Assembly: GCA_963969345.1 (NCBI GenBank)
Contig: OZ017770.1
Location: forward strand, 5,775,246-5,839,245
Direction: 5' to 3'
DNA: 64,000 nt
Origin: Turbatrix aceti
Lineage: Eukaryota; Nematoda; Chromadorea; Rhabditida; Panagrolaimidae
Under the pieces are notes generated by a model. The model ran no database searches. It worked only from the letters and a program-made list of their open reading frames with translations, and was not told the origin of the DNA. Position 1 is the stretch's first letter. Each line of letters starts with the position of its first letter. Shown here in pieces: positions 47,761-60,705 of the stretch. The position numbers were made by a program, and so were the translations under genes.

Positions 47761-49742
47761 TTTTGTGGCACTAAAGTTTTACCTGAAAAACGTTAAATTG
47801 TACTCTGCATGCAAGAATAATACACGGAGCGAGAAAATAAACGCGACATAATTGAAAAAAGCGACAAAAACGTCAGAATGACGGGGTTTTGAAGTCGGCC
47901 CAGAAGGTTGTCGTCTTGGCAAACACAATTGGCATGAGAGTCAACATCACAGGGCATAAAAATGCAAAAAATAGAACAAAGGCCTTGATTAAAAGTCAAA
48001 AATCTCGACAGCCTTTAAACCGCCTAGCAATTGTCCAAGTTAATGCTTCAACCCTTCTAAGCACCGTTTGCAAAAAAAACAAGAGAAAAACAAGAAAATA
48101 GGTGAGTTCTACAATGCAGTGGGGGTGGCACAAAATGTCGTGTAGAGCTTACACGCCAACATGTTCTGTTATATCCATCCCATTGGTCAGTCAAACTACG
48201 TAAATACTAAATGACACTTAATATCAAGCAGGAAACAACCAAAATTAGAGATTCATATGACGACGACGGTTGAGGGCGGTGGCGGTAGCATGATATAAGT
48301 CTGAGGTATATAAGAGCCAAAAATATTGGTTCTTCGTAATGCATTTTCAACTTTGTAACACAAATGATCTCTTAGTTTTTTTGGAAATAATAAGACAGAG
48401 AGAATAATTAACACACGTTATTAGATACCTAGAAAATCAATGAAGCATCATCGCTTGTTCAAGGAAAAAAATTAAATTTAATTCTCGATAATTATCTTGA
48501 TGCGCAAACTGGAGTTTGGAACGCGATTTTACTCAATTAGCGATCAAGCGTGCTGGTATAAATCCTCGACTTCCAAACCATGCCGGAAACCGTATTAACG
48601 ATACTAAACAGTACCTTGTTATGGCTGACTTGAAAATAAAGCCGTGATGACGTCCTTTGTTGCCGGTTTGGAGTAAACATAATGCGCGACTTGTACAAAG
48701 CTCATTATTAAAAAAAGAAGTTTAGCGTGGCCGGAAGGAATTTCAGATATGTTTTTCACTTCGAAGAAACAAAACAATGCCTAAAAAAGAATTCCTGAAC
48801 CTTTTGATACCAGGCTGCAAATAAGAATAAGGGAGTGGATTTCTGAAATGTCGTAACAATTGTTTCCATTTTCTTCCGCATGCCACAGAAACATGCTATG
48901 CCAAAAAAAGTTGGTGCAACTTTTTGGACGTTGTGCACTTTTTTGTCACAAATCAGGGAGGTACAATAAATTACGCAAACCACCCCTGTGAGGAAAACTC
49001 CCCATGTAATATATCCTTGCCCGGAGATCCAAACAACAACAAGGGCCGGGGTGCTTCTTCAAGGATGCTCGATCCGGTTTTCCCCCGGCAATGGCGTCGA
49101 AGAGAAATTCGACAAAATTTCATTTCCTTTTGCAACACCGCCACTGACACTCATCCCCGTCTCGATGCGTGTTATCGAGACTGCAAAGATGAATACCAAT
49201 TTTTAACCCTGTTCAGATTTCCTACCTTTTGAGCGAGTTTTTCACGACTCGGGTGAATCTGGATAGTCAGGATGTCAAACGTGTGCTGCGGTTGCGACTT
49301 TGCGCGAGAGAGCTCGACAGAGAAAAAGAGACAATGATAACAGCCTGCGGGCGGATAACACTCACAAACCGCATTCGGTTGACGTCGGCGATATCCCGAC
49401 GTGTTGCGTGCAATTGAAGACTGAAGCAGAGTAAAACTTTTAACTGTGTGAGGTTCCCTTGCTGTTCGGAAGAAAGAGAGAAAGCCCGTTTGGAGAAGAT
49501 CCCGAAGTGACTTGCGCGTTTTTATCTTTCATTCCGTCAGATTCCCCCTTTTACTTTTTGTTCCGCCAGGTTTTTTTCATCGGCATAGATTTTTTCCTAC
49601 GCGTTTTTTAGTACTTTTTTTACTTATGTTTTAACTTAAGTTATCGTTATCTCCACTACCTTGTCTGAGAGAGATTTTTTAAATTGTTTCCTACTTGCGA
49701 GTAATTTTGATGCTACCGCGATTATCTGTTTTAGGCCATCTG
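47761..49742. other. Divergent promoter region, no gene recognised
   Basis: Between the NLP-10-type gene (minus) and the vWA-ZP gene (plus). A 102-codon frame at 48924-49232 has no known motif or splice links. A CTGTTTTAG ending at 49734 is the probable trans-splice acceptor for the next gene. Confidence 0.45.
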
Positions 49743-52700
49743 ATGGCATCAGACATCTTCCTCCACACAGCGACGCTATTAATTCTCACGTTTGCGGTAA
49801 GCTGTTTTGTCCTTTTTTGCAAACAAGGTTAAAAAATCAAATTTTTGATTTATGTATTTATTTTTAAATGCATAACAAGCGGGCGGACAAGGGAGACAAA
49901 TAATAACAGTGCCTTGGTCCTAATAACAGCACTTTTTGATTAAAACTGACGTCAAGTAGTAAAAGGGTTTTTGCCATTTGAGAGCATATTTTAAAGCCAG
50001 AAAATTATGCTAAGCTGTAGTCTGGTTCCTACTACAATATACAATGCCTTGGAAATGACAAAAAAATAAATGTAATTCTTTTAGACAGGTACTGAAAGCC
50101 AGTTCGGAACGCAGAGCATAGCATATCATGCGCAGAGTATTCCACGAGGCTATCAGCCGCCTCCGCAGCCCGTTCTAATAGATCCCTATGAAGCAGTTGG
50201 ACCAGCCCCTCCCAGACCACAGTTTGGAAACTTCCAGCCAGTGCCATCGAATCCAAATTTGATCCCGAGACCCCGGCTTCCACCCTCTATAGCGCCACCG
50301 GACGGATTTGCGCTGCCACCCCAGTCTACAGCAGTTGGACTCCCTCCTCACCTGGCGACGTCCAGAGAGCATCCAGTTGTGATCAACACACTCATTCAAG
50401 TATTCGCAAATGGAGTTAATCGATCGCTGGGCAAACCACAGCTACAGTCGCAAGTGGCACGACAGCATACTGAAAACAGCAGAGTGGTGGTAACGAAGGA
50501 TTTTGACACCCAGGAAATGACATTTGTCAATGCAACTGACAGGCCGGGGGAATTCCTCAATCCACGTAACCTTGTATGGCAGTAACATTGTTAAGACAGT
50601 TAATATTAAAAACACTTTCAGGTTACGATAACTGGCACTGCCACAACGGAGTCAAAAATTGCACGTGATGAGTTGGAGGAAGAATTGGAGAAAGAACTCG
50701 CGAACTCCATTCCTTTAATCTTGGAAGAGTTAGAAAAGATAAAGGTATCAATGGACTTAAGTGGTGCAAAACACGAACCCCAGGTAGGAAAAACAAATAC
50801 AATACGCGGATTTCTGAAAGTACTTTGCAGAATCCAGAAGATGACGTGACCGTCGAAGACCTAGAGAAGCTTATACAGGAAGGTCTGGACGAACTAGACG
50901 ATAGCGAAGCCAAAAAGCAATTGGAAAAGGAATTTAAAGAAATCGTACTCGCGCCAACGCCCGACACAACATCACCCAAACCTGTGAATGAAAGGCCAAC
51001 CGACACAACGCCGATTGTCATCAAAACCGAGGTTCCAAAGGTAGTACTAAGGTAACCTCATAATATATTAAATTAAATTGTGTTTGTAGACCGTAACGCG
51101 ATTAAGAACGACATCGCCCCCAACAGCGCCATCGACAGCGCCAACAACAACGCCCCCCGCTACAGCGCCGGTATCAAAGTTGACAAGCACGACGGTCATT
51201 ACTCAAACACCAGCTGGTAGTAGTACTACTCATCAGCTGTCTACATCATTATCTACCGATAATCGGCCTTCTCCCTCCTGGCATGAGCCATCCAAGACGC
51301 CTGCTCCCGAAACGTCATCTACAGGGAGGACGACTTCAAACCGCCCAGAAGTGTCAAAAACAAGCTTGTCTGAGTCCATGCGTCATCCTCCTACAACCCC
51401 TGAACACTTTTCTCAGGAAACACCCTCGGCCACGAAACTGCCGACACCTGTTTGGGGAACTACGGTGTCACCCACAGCAGCTACGGCTACTACAAACTTG
51501 CAACCAAAGGAAACTTCGGAAGTATCTTTGGCCAGCAGAGTAACGAGCAAAGTCACGGGTTCTATGACCACCGTGGCAGCTGCTGGCATTGATGAATCAA
51601 ATGAAAATACCAAACTGCCCTTTACGACAATTCATACAGTTGTACCTACCGCTCCTGCAGATACGAAAGGCATTTCACCTGGTTCTCAGTGGACCACCGC
51701 AGGCGGAGGCCGAGGGTCAGGCGTCACCAAACCCGTAACCGCACCTGCTGAAGACAGTTTTCCTCGAACTGAAACACCTACACCGGAGATTGCATCAACA
51801 TCTGAATCTTTTTCAAAGCAATCTGGGCCCGCTACAACTTGGATGACAAAATCCACCGCCCTCACTGAAACAGAAGGCACTTTACCTGGTTCTCAGGGGC
51901 CTACAGCGAGCCGGGGACCAGGAGTTACAAAACCTGTAACCTCACCTGCTGAAGACAGTTATTCGAGTTATGAACCTGTTTCTCCGGAAGTTGGGCCAAC
52001 ATCTGAAACTCTTCCAAAACATGTCCCGGTTTGGACAGAACAACCTGCCCCCGTGACAGTGAAGGAAGTTTTACCTGCCTTGCAAAAGTATGAAACGAAC
52101 AATGAAACTTCCGCAACGTACCCAACATCAGATGATTATACTAAGGCGTCTAAGGTCTTTGAGGGAAACGAAGATTTATACTCTACTCCGGAAGTTGGAG
52201 ATGAATCTTTTAGCACGTTTCCTACACGCCCTGCGTCACAACCCACAGCTGCAACTAAAAGTTCGGAAACGAGTGAATCAAAAATTATACTGCCTACTGT
52301 TGCTTTGAGCACAAAAAAAGAAACGCTTAGTCCTTCAACAACAACCCCCGCAACGGTATCACTTGAGAAGACTGCAAGCAGCACATCTGTCTCGCCCCCC
52401 GTTGTATGTTATTTTTTTTGTGCCGTTCACCGACTTAATGACTCGAATCCCATTTGCAGACAACAGAATCCGTAATGTGGGGAATCCCAGAGGAGGAGAA
52501 GTGTGAAGTCCCCAACGATGAAACCGATACCATCAAAGGCGATGTTTTGTTTTTGCTCGATGGCAGTGCCGCGGTCGGCGAACAACAATTCAAGAGAGCG
52601 CTAAAACTTGTCAAGCAGACCGTTCTTAATTTTAACAACATCGGACCTACAGGCATACAAGTACTGTTTGTGTTTGTCTAGGAAGTTCAAAGGTTCAAAC

Positions 52701-54887
52701 TAGCAGGTTGTTTTCAGGTAGCATTGGTACAATTTAATCAAGAACCTGTGCTGGAATTCTCGCTAAGACGTCATACGTGTCTTTCTGCATTATTAACTGA
52801 CATCGAAAACACCAAATTCATGAGCGGACCCGCTAACGTCGACCGAGCGGTCGAGAAAGTATTCAAATTCGCATTCACGCAAGCAAGAGTAAACAGACCA
52901 GTGTTTTTAAAAAAACATACTTACAGTAAATATTTAGGGTGATCGCAGTGAGGCACCGAACGTCTTAGTGCTTATAACCGACGGCATCGCAGAGAACGAC
53001 AAACTTCAACACCCCCTCACGGTTCGTAGCCATCTTATATGCCTAAGCCATAATGACGGAGGAAATGGGAGGAGTGATTAATTTTGACCTATTTCAGTTC
53101 GGAGACAAAAATGGCACAACACCAATTGTTGTCGCGACCATTGAAGCAAAACGAGACTTGCTTGCGGGGCTTGTTGCCGATAATCACAAAAATGTATTTA
53201 ATTTAACAGATATAATTCATAGGCCATTGGGAGAGAGGCTGGCAAGCCGCATCAAAGGTATTTTATCAAACGAGGACAACAACCCAGACAACGGAAATGC
53301 GCTTGCCAAAGAACCACTGCATCCGGTGCTGTTGCCTAGTGGTAAGCATCAATGCACGATCTTTCGTTAATAATTCAACTTTCAGCTAAACCCAGCGGGC
53401 CTATATCATTGGACAAAAAAGACGTTCATGTTGAATGTGGCAAGCATGGTGTTGACATATGGTTGAATGTTGAACCCGAGTATCGGGGCACCCTCTTCGT
53501 TAAGGGCTTTGAGAGCGAAGCTGACTGCAGACACACTATCGGGGGCAGTAGCCTAATTGAATCAAAAAGTGTAACTATAAGTGCCGGGAAATGCGGATTG
53601 TCACCTCAGAGTTCGGTTCGTTAAAACTATAATTCAAATATTGTGAAAAACAACAAACAATTCCAGGAACATGGTCTAAGTTACAGCTTTGTTATAAACC
53701 TCGTTCATAACCAAGAAGTTGTAACTGCCCATGACCGGTCATTCATCATTGAATGTTCGCATCCTTCACATCCTGCAAATACAACAGTTAAAACAGAATT
53801 AGAAATTGTGGGGTATGTGATAATGACGTGTGTAATTAAATATGAGTTTTAAAATTTTTAGTGAAACACCGTTGAGCAAGGCTATAGAGCTCAAAGTAGC
53901 TCCTCCGCCTTGTCGCTACACCCTACGCCGTGATACACCCAATGGTCCTCTTGTGACGCACGCCAAGATCGGTCAGATCATCTATCATCGCTGGGAATGC
54001 GACACAAACGACGGTACTCATAAATATTTTATATACAACTTTTCACACGTTTTTTTTTAGAAGTTAAAACAGCTTACGGATTTTACGTGCACAACTGCAG
54101 CGCTGCAAACTCGACGGAACGTGAATTTTTCTATGTGGACGCCAATGGGTATGTTTTCCACGTAGAAATATGTACAAATGATAATGACATTTCTCAAAAT
54201 TTTATTAGCTGGTTTCAAAACAGCAATAAATGTTTAATGCGTTCTATTTAGGTGTTCGACGGATCCCCAGTTGGTAAATGAAATTGTTTATGCAGATGAA
54301 AAATTGCTGGCATTTGCCAGATCCTTTGTGTTCAGTCTCGTGGATGTCTCAAATCTGTTATTTAGCTGTAAGATAAGTTTTTGTGTCAGAGATGGCGACG
54401 GCTGCGAAGGCTACACGGTATGTGCACCATCTGGCAAAAACCCAGCATTTATCTCCTTTTTTAGCCACCTGCTTGTCAGCATACAAATACATCAAATCTC
54501 TTGCTTACAAGAAGAGTCAGACATTACGACGAAGCTTTGCAAGCCGCATTGACTTCTCAAGTCTCTGCAGATCCCCTTGTCGTCAGTGATCCCAGAGATG
54601 CCATGAAAATGCAGCAATCGCATGTACCAGTGGCCGGTCTCCTTGCCTCTGGAGCCGTCGTTTTGGTTGTTTTGGGAGCGCTTGGCTGGTTTTACTACTC
54701 CAGAAAGGAGCCGAAAAATTCTCCGAGCGTTTACACGTTTCCTGATGACGAATCAACGACTGATAAGAGCGAAACGCTGTCTTTTCGAAGCCTCGATTTC
54801 GCTCTTTCCGACGACAACGCTCACAGCCTAAACGAAGTTGTTACCTCATTGCCACAGACTCCCGAACTCAGTCACGGACGATGCTAA
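49743..54887 (+). CDS. vWA-mucin-ZP transmembrane protein (CUT-6/cuticlin-like)
   Basis: Apical extracellular-matrix protein of the cuticlin type. Exons: 49743-49796, 50085-50573, 50622-50783, 50831-51040, 51090-52403, 52460-52660, 52718-52888, 52938-53021, 53062-53341, 53386-53615, 53667-53812, 53862-54013, 54061-54148, 54252-54417 and 54465-54887 (1389 aa; phases agree). The signal peptide is MASDIFLHTATLLILTFA. A Pro-rich segment, an acidic helical stretch and a long Thr/Ser mucin region (about 306-743) follow. The vWA domain starts DVLFLLDGSAAVG (MIDAS DGSxA) and includes VLVLITDG. A ZP domain comes next, from VHVECGKHGVDIWL. A furin-like site (TRRVR), a TM helix (LLASGAVVLVVLGALGWFYY) and a cytoplasmic tail end the protein. 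C. elegans CUT-6 combines vWA and ZP. The 40 bp intron at 53022-53061 is the least certain splice. Confidence 0.88.
51666..52064 (+). repeat. Tandem duplication inside the mucin exon
   Basis: Two units (51666-51872 and 51873-52064) encode parallel series: SPGSQWTTAGGGRGSGVTKPVTAPAEDSF and LPGSQGPTASRGPGVTKPVTSPAEDSY, each continuing with a SPE/TPE...TSE...SK/PK block. A decayed third start (LPALQ) follows. Mucin exons often expand this way. Confidence 0.75.
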
Positions 54888-55149
54888 TTATCGATGAAGC
54901 TCAATAACGTATACACATGTCACTTTTGTTATTTTTTAACATTATTGCTCAAGGAGAATAATACAAGTGCAATATTATTAATCGATCTTTTCGGGAGAGT
55001 GCTTGCTTTGAAAACTGAATCATGAATAGAATACGATTCTTCTCTGTCTTCTGCTTTTGAAAAAAAAACAGAACAGTCATTCTTGGTTTTTATTTCTGCC
55101 GGAACGCTGTCGGCAGTTCCAATTGTTTGCTGCATTGAAGCCGCCAGCA
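54888..55149. other. Short intergenic gap
   Basis: Separates the vWA-ZP gene from the light-chain gene on the same strand. It includes the 3' UTR and the probable promoter or acceptor of the latter. Confidence 0.4.
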
Positions 55150-55733
55150 ATGAGTCGTGAAGAGCTTCTGGACGTAATTTTGTATTACGATAAGAGGGGC
55201 GATAAAAAGATTGATGTTTCCCAGGTAGGGTTTATAGATTAGCGTGTGTTGTGTGATAGCAGTGTTCTGTTGCAGGTGGGAACATGTCTTCGATCACTGG
55301 GCCTAACTCCGACCGAGGAAAAGATAAACAACCTCACAGCGCAGTGGAAAAACAAAGGTTTTTTTGTTTTTGAACAAACAAAAATAAATTTGCAGTAAAC
55401 AAGTAATTTTTGCAGACGCCCGATTGACTGTTGAGGATCTGCTCCCGATTTACAACAATCTGAAGAACGAACAGGGTTCAACCCCCCAGGAGCTCGCATT
55501 TCTGCTCAAAAACTTTGACCGCGAAGGCAACGGTTTCATCCATGTCTGCGATCTTCGAAACCTGCTCGTCAACACCGGTCAGAATTTTTCTCTTTTAATT
55601 ATACGGCAAAACCCATAAATTTTTAGGCGAAAAATTGACTGAAGAAGCAGCAGCACAATTACTTCACGGCTTTGAGGATAACGATGGAAAAGTGAATATT
55701 GACAGTTTTATCGCCGCTATTACGTCTGCTTGA
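55150..55733 (+). CDS. mlc-3: Myosin essential light chain (MLC-3-like)
   Basis: EF-hand protein that stabilises the lever arm of myosin II. Exons 55150-55224, 55276-55357, 55416-55577 and 55627-55733 give 141 aa; phases agree. It opens MSREELLDVILYYDKRGDKKIDVSQVG. The central DLLPIYNNLKNEQGSTPQELAFLLKNFDREGNGFIHVCDLRNLLVNTGEKLTEE region is the essential light chain pattern (FDREGNG, LRHVLxxxGEKLTEEE-like). Most calcium loops lack the full set of acidic ligands, as usual in this subfamily. Length and the absence of a fourth canonical loop separate it from calmodulin. Confidence 0.9.
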
Positions 55734-56157
55734 TGTCTTGCTTTTTTGCCCCTGAGCACGCTCTCGTTTCTTTTAAAAAGTCAATATGTTGAGTTCTTTA
55801 TCGCCGAATGAAATAAGAACGAATAAAAAAACGAATGAAAAAACCATACGATGGAATGAACCGAAATATACATAGGTGAGGTCAACGGAAAGAATAGGTA
55901 AGGCGAGGAAAAGTATTTTTTGTTTTTCGGGGTCTTCCGGTGCAGAAAGGGTTTCAGATCATCCGTAGATAACTGAAACTTCAGCGTTGATAAGTACAGT
56001 ACAGAAAAAAAATAAGACAAAATCGGTGAAAGCAAAAAAATACGCGGAGGAAAAACAAAGTATACAGAAAAACAAAACGGGCGCGTCGTCGTCAATTTGC
56101 TTCGAAGCAATTTTTGACTGTATATACAAAAAAAATGTACAAATGAAATTTCGGTGG
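55734..56157. other. Convergent 3' region
   Basis: Separates the 3' ends of the light-chain and Yippee-like genes. It is A-rich, with no supported coding frame. Confidence 0.5.
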
Positions 56158-56698
56158 TCAGTGGATGCTGTTTCTCTGAAAACGTTCGTTTGTGTCCCAT
56201 CCGTTGTCCTTAATCATGTGGACGAGTTCAATAATGTATTTGCCTTCTTTGTATTTCTGGCTCGATTCGTACGCATGTTCCTAAAAAACAAACCAAGCTC
56301 TATGATTCATGGAAAAAATTCAAGTCATCTTGCACGTACGTATTTCCAGCCGAGGGTCGTTTTACAGCACTCACAAAAAATGTCAGCGACATCGTGTATA
56401 CCCGTAAGCAGCACTCGTTCCTCGGCCTTCCCACATGTAATATTTACACTGCAATAAAGCACGCGCACAATATTTTAAACGAAAACAAAACAACCTACAC
56501 AGAATTAAAAAGGTAGGCTTTGCCTTGGCTTCCTTGAAAAGACTTGGATATTAGCTCATTGTGATTAGCAAGATTAGCTCTGCAATGGGCGCAGCTATAC
56601 GTTCGAATGCCTTTAGGGAAGTAGGCCTGAAACGCTTTCTTCGGCTTATCCTGGCCGTTCATGGGTTGCAGAACTTTGACGGCAGGAACTGCAGCCAT
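56158..56698 (-). CDS. Yippee-like zinc-binding protein
   Basis: Small conserved eukaryotic protein with a cereblon-like beta-tent zinc fold; in vertebrates YPEL5 is a subunit tied to the CTLH E3 ligase, while YPEL1-4 are nuclear or centrosomal. Exons 56698-56499, 56448-56340 and 56280-56158 give 143 aa in agreeing phase. The domain reads [51 protein letters not shown], then [44 protein letters not shown]. The two CxxC pairs (SCAHC and FCECC) are the zinc ligands. The N-terminal tail of about 25 residues and the [14 protein letters not shown] ending are less conserved. It most resembles YPEL1-4 rather than YPEL5. Confidence 0.95.
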
Positions 56699-59600
56699 TG
56701 TCGCAGACACAAAAGCACGGAATGGTTGTCTGAAAAGTATTTTTTGTGCTCGATATTCAATGGCAAGGAACTAAAACGTGAATGGCAACTGACACGCGCA
56801 GTCTGGTGAAAGAAATAGTGCACCTTCAGCTGAGATGCGTGCAAAGTATCGCAAAAGTTGCTTTAATCTTTAATTCACGGGAGCCACGGGTTAGGGAAAA
56901 CACATGTCACATCGTCAGTCAGTCAATCAGCGTTACAAATCTCTGTTCTTGCGGTAAACATGGAAAAAAACTGAAATGCGATAAAACTCTAAGTGCGAAA
57001 GAGGTTTGCAAGCACTGCCATCGCAAAAAAACGTCTAGGAGAGTGAATTTGAAATGTCCTGCATATTTCAAGCAACCACAAAACCTGTCGGCAGCTACTG
57101 TTGAAGAAAAATAACGTACACATCGAGGCAGGAACGAGAAGAGAGAGAGAGAGAGCTGGCGAAAACAACAACAATTCCCGAACGACGCATTTTTGCCATC
57201 AACGACCAAATATGAAAACCCCTTTTTACAAGCATGTGACCTTATTTTTACTTTTTTAATATCAAATGACCGCTCTTGCGTGGCAGCCCTGACTAAACAG
57301 CTGCGAAGCACGACACTGTCGTGCTATTTCAGGGACCCTGGTGACAGGGTGTGCAAAAATACAAGTCAGCTGATTTTAATGACCGACATATTTGAAGGTT
57401 GTAGACCGCGGTGCTGGAGGGGTTTGTTACGATAAAACAGCGGGATTAAAAGTAAGGCGGGAAAGGCTGTTCTGTGTTCACTGATATCCAAAAAAGAGGA
57501 AAAGAGAAAAACAGAAAAGAGCGTTCGTTCAAAGGTCACTGGTGCTTTTGGCTATCTAGCTGTCCTAAAAGCTTGGATTACCAAGTTTGTCACAGCAAGC
57601 CGTGCATCTCCGGGTCTTTTTCAAATAAAACACGAGGTCTGCTGCACACAAACGTGGAAAGCCCCAAGCAATGCGTCCACACAGCAGAGCACATACTTGC
57701 ACTTCGACAAGCCGTGAAAAATAGCCTTGGTCGCTTCACTCGACCATATGACTGTTCGATGGGGAGTTCTAACTGCAACATTCGGTTCTTGGATACCACC
57801 GCAATAGCCTTCTAGCCGATGCTAAAAAACAAGGGATCGCCTGACACCCCGAAAACAACAAAAATGAACAAAAAGAGAAACTGTTGAAATTTATGCTTGC
57901 GAGTTCTTGTTGTGTTTCGATGAAGTGAACAGCACGCACACATGACCACAAAACGGGGGGCTGTTTAGCACTAGAGATCGTTGTTCAAAAAACATGTGAC
58001 TGCACTGGGTGCGTGCAATCCATAGCACAATAAAGCTCGGCCAGCAGACAGGTTGCTGGTTTCAAAAAAGAGGAAGCACTGAGGTCTTTGACCTGGCAGT
58101 GGAACAATAACAAAAATGCGTACGTGTCTATGTGTGCATTTGTTGCAAAAAAAAGTTATACAAGACCGCAGGCGACCAGCTGGCTGGTCGATTGTCCAGC
58201 AGCGTTCTTCAAAAATGCCTATTTGGATGTGTCACAAGACAAAGTGCAATCATCCAACAGACACTGAGGGGTTAGTACGACCTTTGAGCAACCAGCTGGT
58301 ACCAGGCTACACGGGTGCTCCCTGTCCTTGGATATTCGAATTTTTCTTTCACCAAAAATGTAGAAAAATAACCAGCGAAGGAAGAGAACGGTTTTCTGCT
58401 CCTTCGGAACAAAACAAAATCATATGCAAAAACAAAAAACGGTCAGTGAGCCAGTCGTCATTAGAAATTCGCAAGGGAAATACACACTCAAATTAAGAAG
58501 CAAAAACAAGGATAACTGTGGAATTAAAAATGAAAGTAATTTCGTAGAGGAGCACAGTTCGTTTATTTCTGATTGCTAAAAACTAAGCTCTTATCAAGCG
58601 TCTGCATTGCAGGCCTGCCATCTAGAAGCTTCGATTAGAGAGTTCATTACAGACCTGTCCGAAAACATTTTTTGCAATCTTGGCATTTTTCACAGTTTCC
58701 TGGAATTATGCAAAAACTGGGGATTAAGCTTGGCGTCAAAAAAGTATCAAGAAGTCGCGTTTATTTTTTTTTGACAACAACATATGGATTTTACGAACAC
58801 GGAAAATCCACCCAGCGACCGACGTTCGTTCTAGAAAAGAGAAAGAACCAAACTGTCGCTAAGACCACAGTTTGGCGTCAGCGTCAGCAAAACCACATAC
58901 GCTGCTGGACCGCAGTAGCCCAAGAAGGTGGCGACTTGCAGTCATCTCTTCTTCGCTCCATGGGCATATTATTCCGACGTCTGTAGAAAAAAGTACGACA
59001 AGAGTGCATGCATTCACAGGAGAAGTAAACGAATGCATGAATTTGAACGGAATCAAATAACCGCTTAAATGATGCAGACAGAGAGTGCTGCAGGACTCTA
59101 ATACATTGACTAGCGCAGCGTCGGTTGCTTTTCTAGTGGTGCCGCATCTTCTTCCGCTTTAGGCACAAATAGCTCACATCCATAGCTCCCACCCGCGAAA
59201 AGTCGGGCTACTTGAATGAACGCTAAAAATTTGCTCTTGTTCTTGCCAGTAGTCCTGCCAACATCATGGTTAACGGAAAAAAAGTTGCCATTGTTTGAAA
59301 CGCTAGACCTTACTCTTGCATGTACAACAAGAATGCGAAGACAGAAATAAACCCTTGGGATTGAGACTTGTTATAACACAGACGCTTGTTGCGGAGTCCC
59401 ATACTACTACTTTGTAGTTGTTTTGTGTTACTACTGGCAGCTTCTTAGTTACATTTACTCATCTATTATATTTGTGTTTGTAAAATCGATACAATTTATG
59501 CAACTTTTACGCTTTTCGTTGTTGTTTTTGATGTCTGCAGTTTTATTTATGCTACAATTTTTATTATTTGGCATGCGGCAAGTTCTTTGTCGCGTTTTTT

Positions 59601-60705
59601 TCGGCGCATGTATTGCCTACGTCCTATAGCGATACAGCGTTTTGTTTCATTTGCTTAGTTTTTTTTCCATGAGTTATTTATTCCATATGGCATTCGATAA
59701 GCTTTCGAACCAAATGTTTGCATATAATCATATTTCCATGTGCATTCTTTAATCGTGGTGCATTTGGCGGTATTGTGCACAAAAAAGATGAAAAAATGCA
59801 CAACATTTAGCGATGATTGAGCTTGATATTCGGTGGCATCTGTTTGAAGAGGCGGTTTTTACTTTTTTTTCTTTATTACTGATTTCAGCTAGCCACCATT
59901 TTTCTTTCTCTTCTTCGTAGTCTGCTTCCTGCTTTCCTTAGATAGCTACTATATTAATTATGATGTTGCCCAGTCAAAAATTGCTGCACTAAAGTTGAAG
60001 GCTGCCGTTGTCGTGCCATCCGGGCCATCAACGACATGCTCAAGCAAAGACCTACGTGCTGCCGATTTGTCTTTCACAAATGAATATATTCAAACTGTCA
60101 TGAAGTAGTAGAGGTTGGTTACTTAAATTTACATCATATATGCAATGTAGGGTGATAAGGCGAGTAAATGCCTGCCACCCGGCTGCTGTACCAGGCGGCC
60201 GTTAGACTGAAAATATTCATTTGTTGTTTATTACTTTTTTTTTTCGACAATTTCTGCTTTGCGCCATGCAAAAACACGGAGAAATGAGCAATGCATACAG
60301 GAGCCGCACCAGGATCAATTGGGATACATGTGTTTTTCTATTCCGCAATTTTTATTTTTTGACATAATATACGTCTGAAAAAATTGTAATTTATGTCAGT
60401 CGCCAAAAAATCGTATCACGAAAAGGCTGTTTCCTGCTTCAACCGTTTTTGTTTTTTTTTTTGGCTGCTAAAAATCATTGCCATGTCATTTGTAAGAAGA
60501 TTGGCTTTGAAGTTGGATGCCATGTTGCCTTCAAAAAGCTTGCTCGCATTTGACAGGCCAAGATGGATTTTCGAAGTCCAAGAATTCCATATATTTGTCA
60601 CTTTGGTCATGCGGTGCATTCACCAAACCCAAAAAAAAAAATGTTGTACCCACCCCTCAGCACTCCAGGCGTGCCAGCTTAACGCTTGATTATTACAGGT
60701 AGCAA
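56699..60705. other. Large intergenic region, no gene recognised
   Basis: Four kb between the divergent Yippee-like gene (minus) and EPAC (plus). Frames up to about 125 codons exist (for example 58116-58496), but they lack motifs and splice partners. It presumably carries both promoters, and perhaps untranslated EPAC exons. An ATTACAG ending at 60698 is a probable acceptor just before the EPAC ATG. Confidence 0.45.

Noticed and set aside
48924..49232. 102-codon frame upstream of the vWA-ZP gene
   Set aside because: No motif and no phase-compatible splice to the signal-peptide exon at 49743, which already provides a clean start.
58116..58496. 126-codon plus-strand frame between the Yippee-like gene and EPAC
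   Set aside because: No recognisable motif and unusual residue composition; treated as chance.
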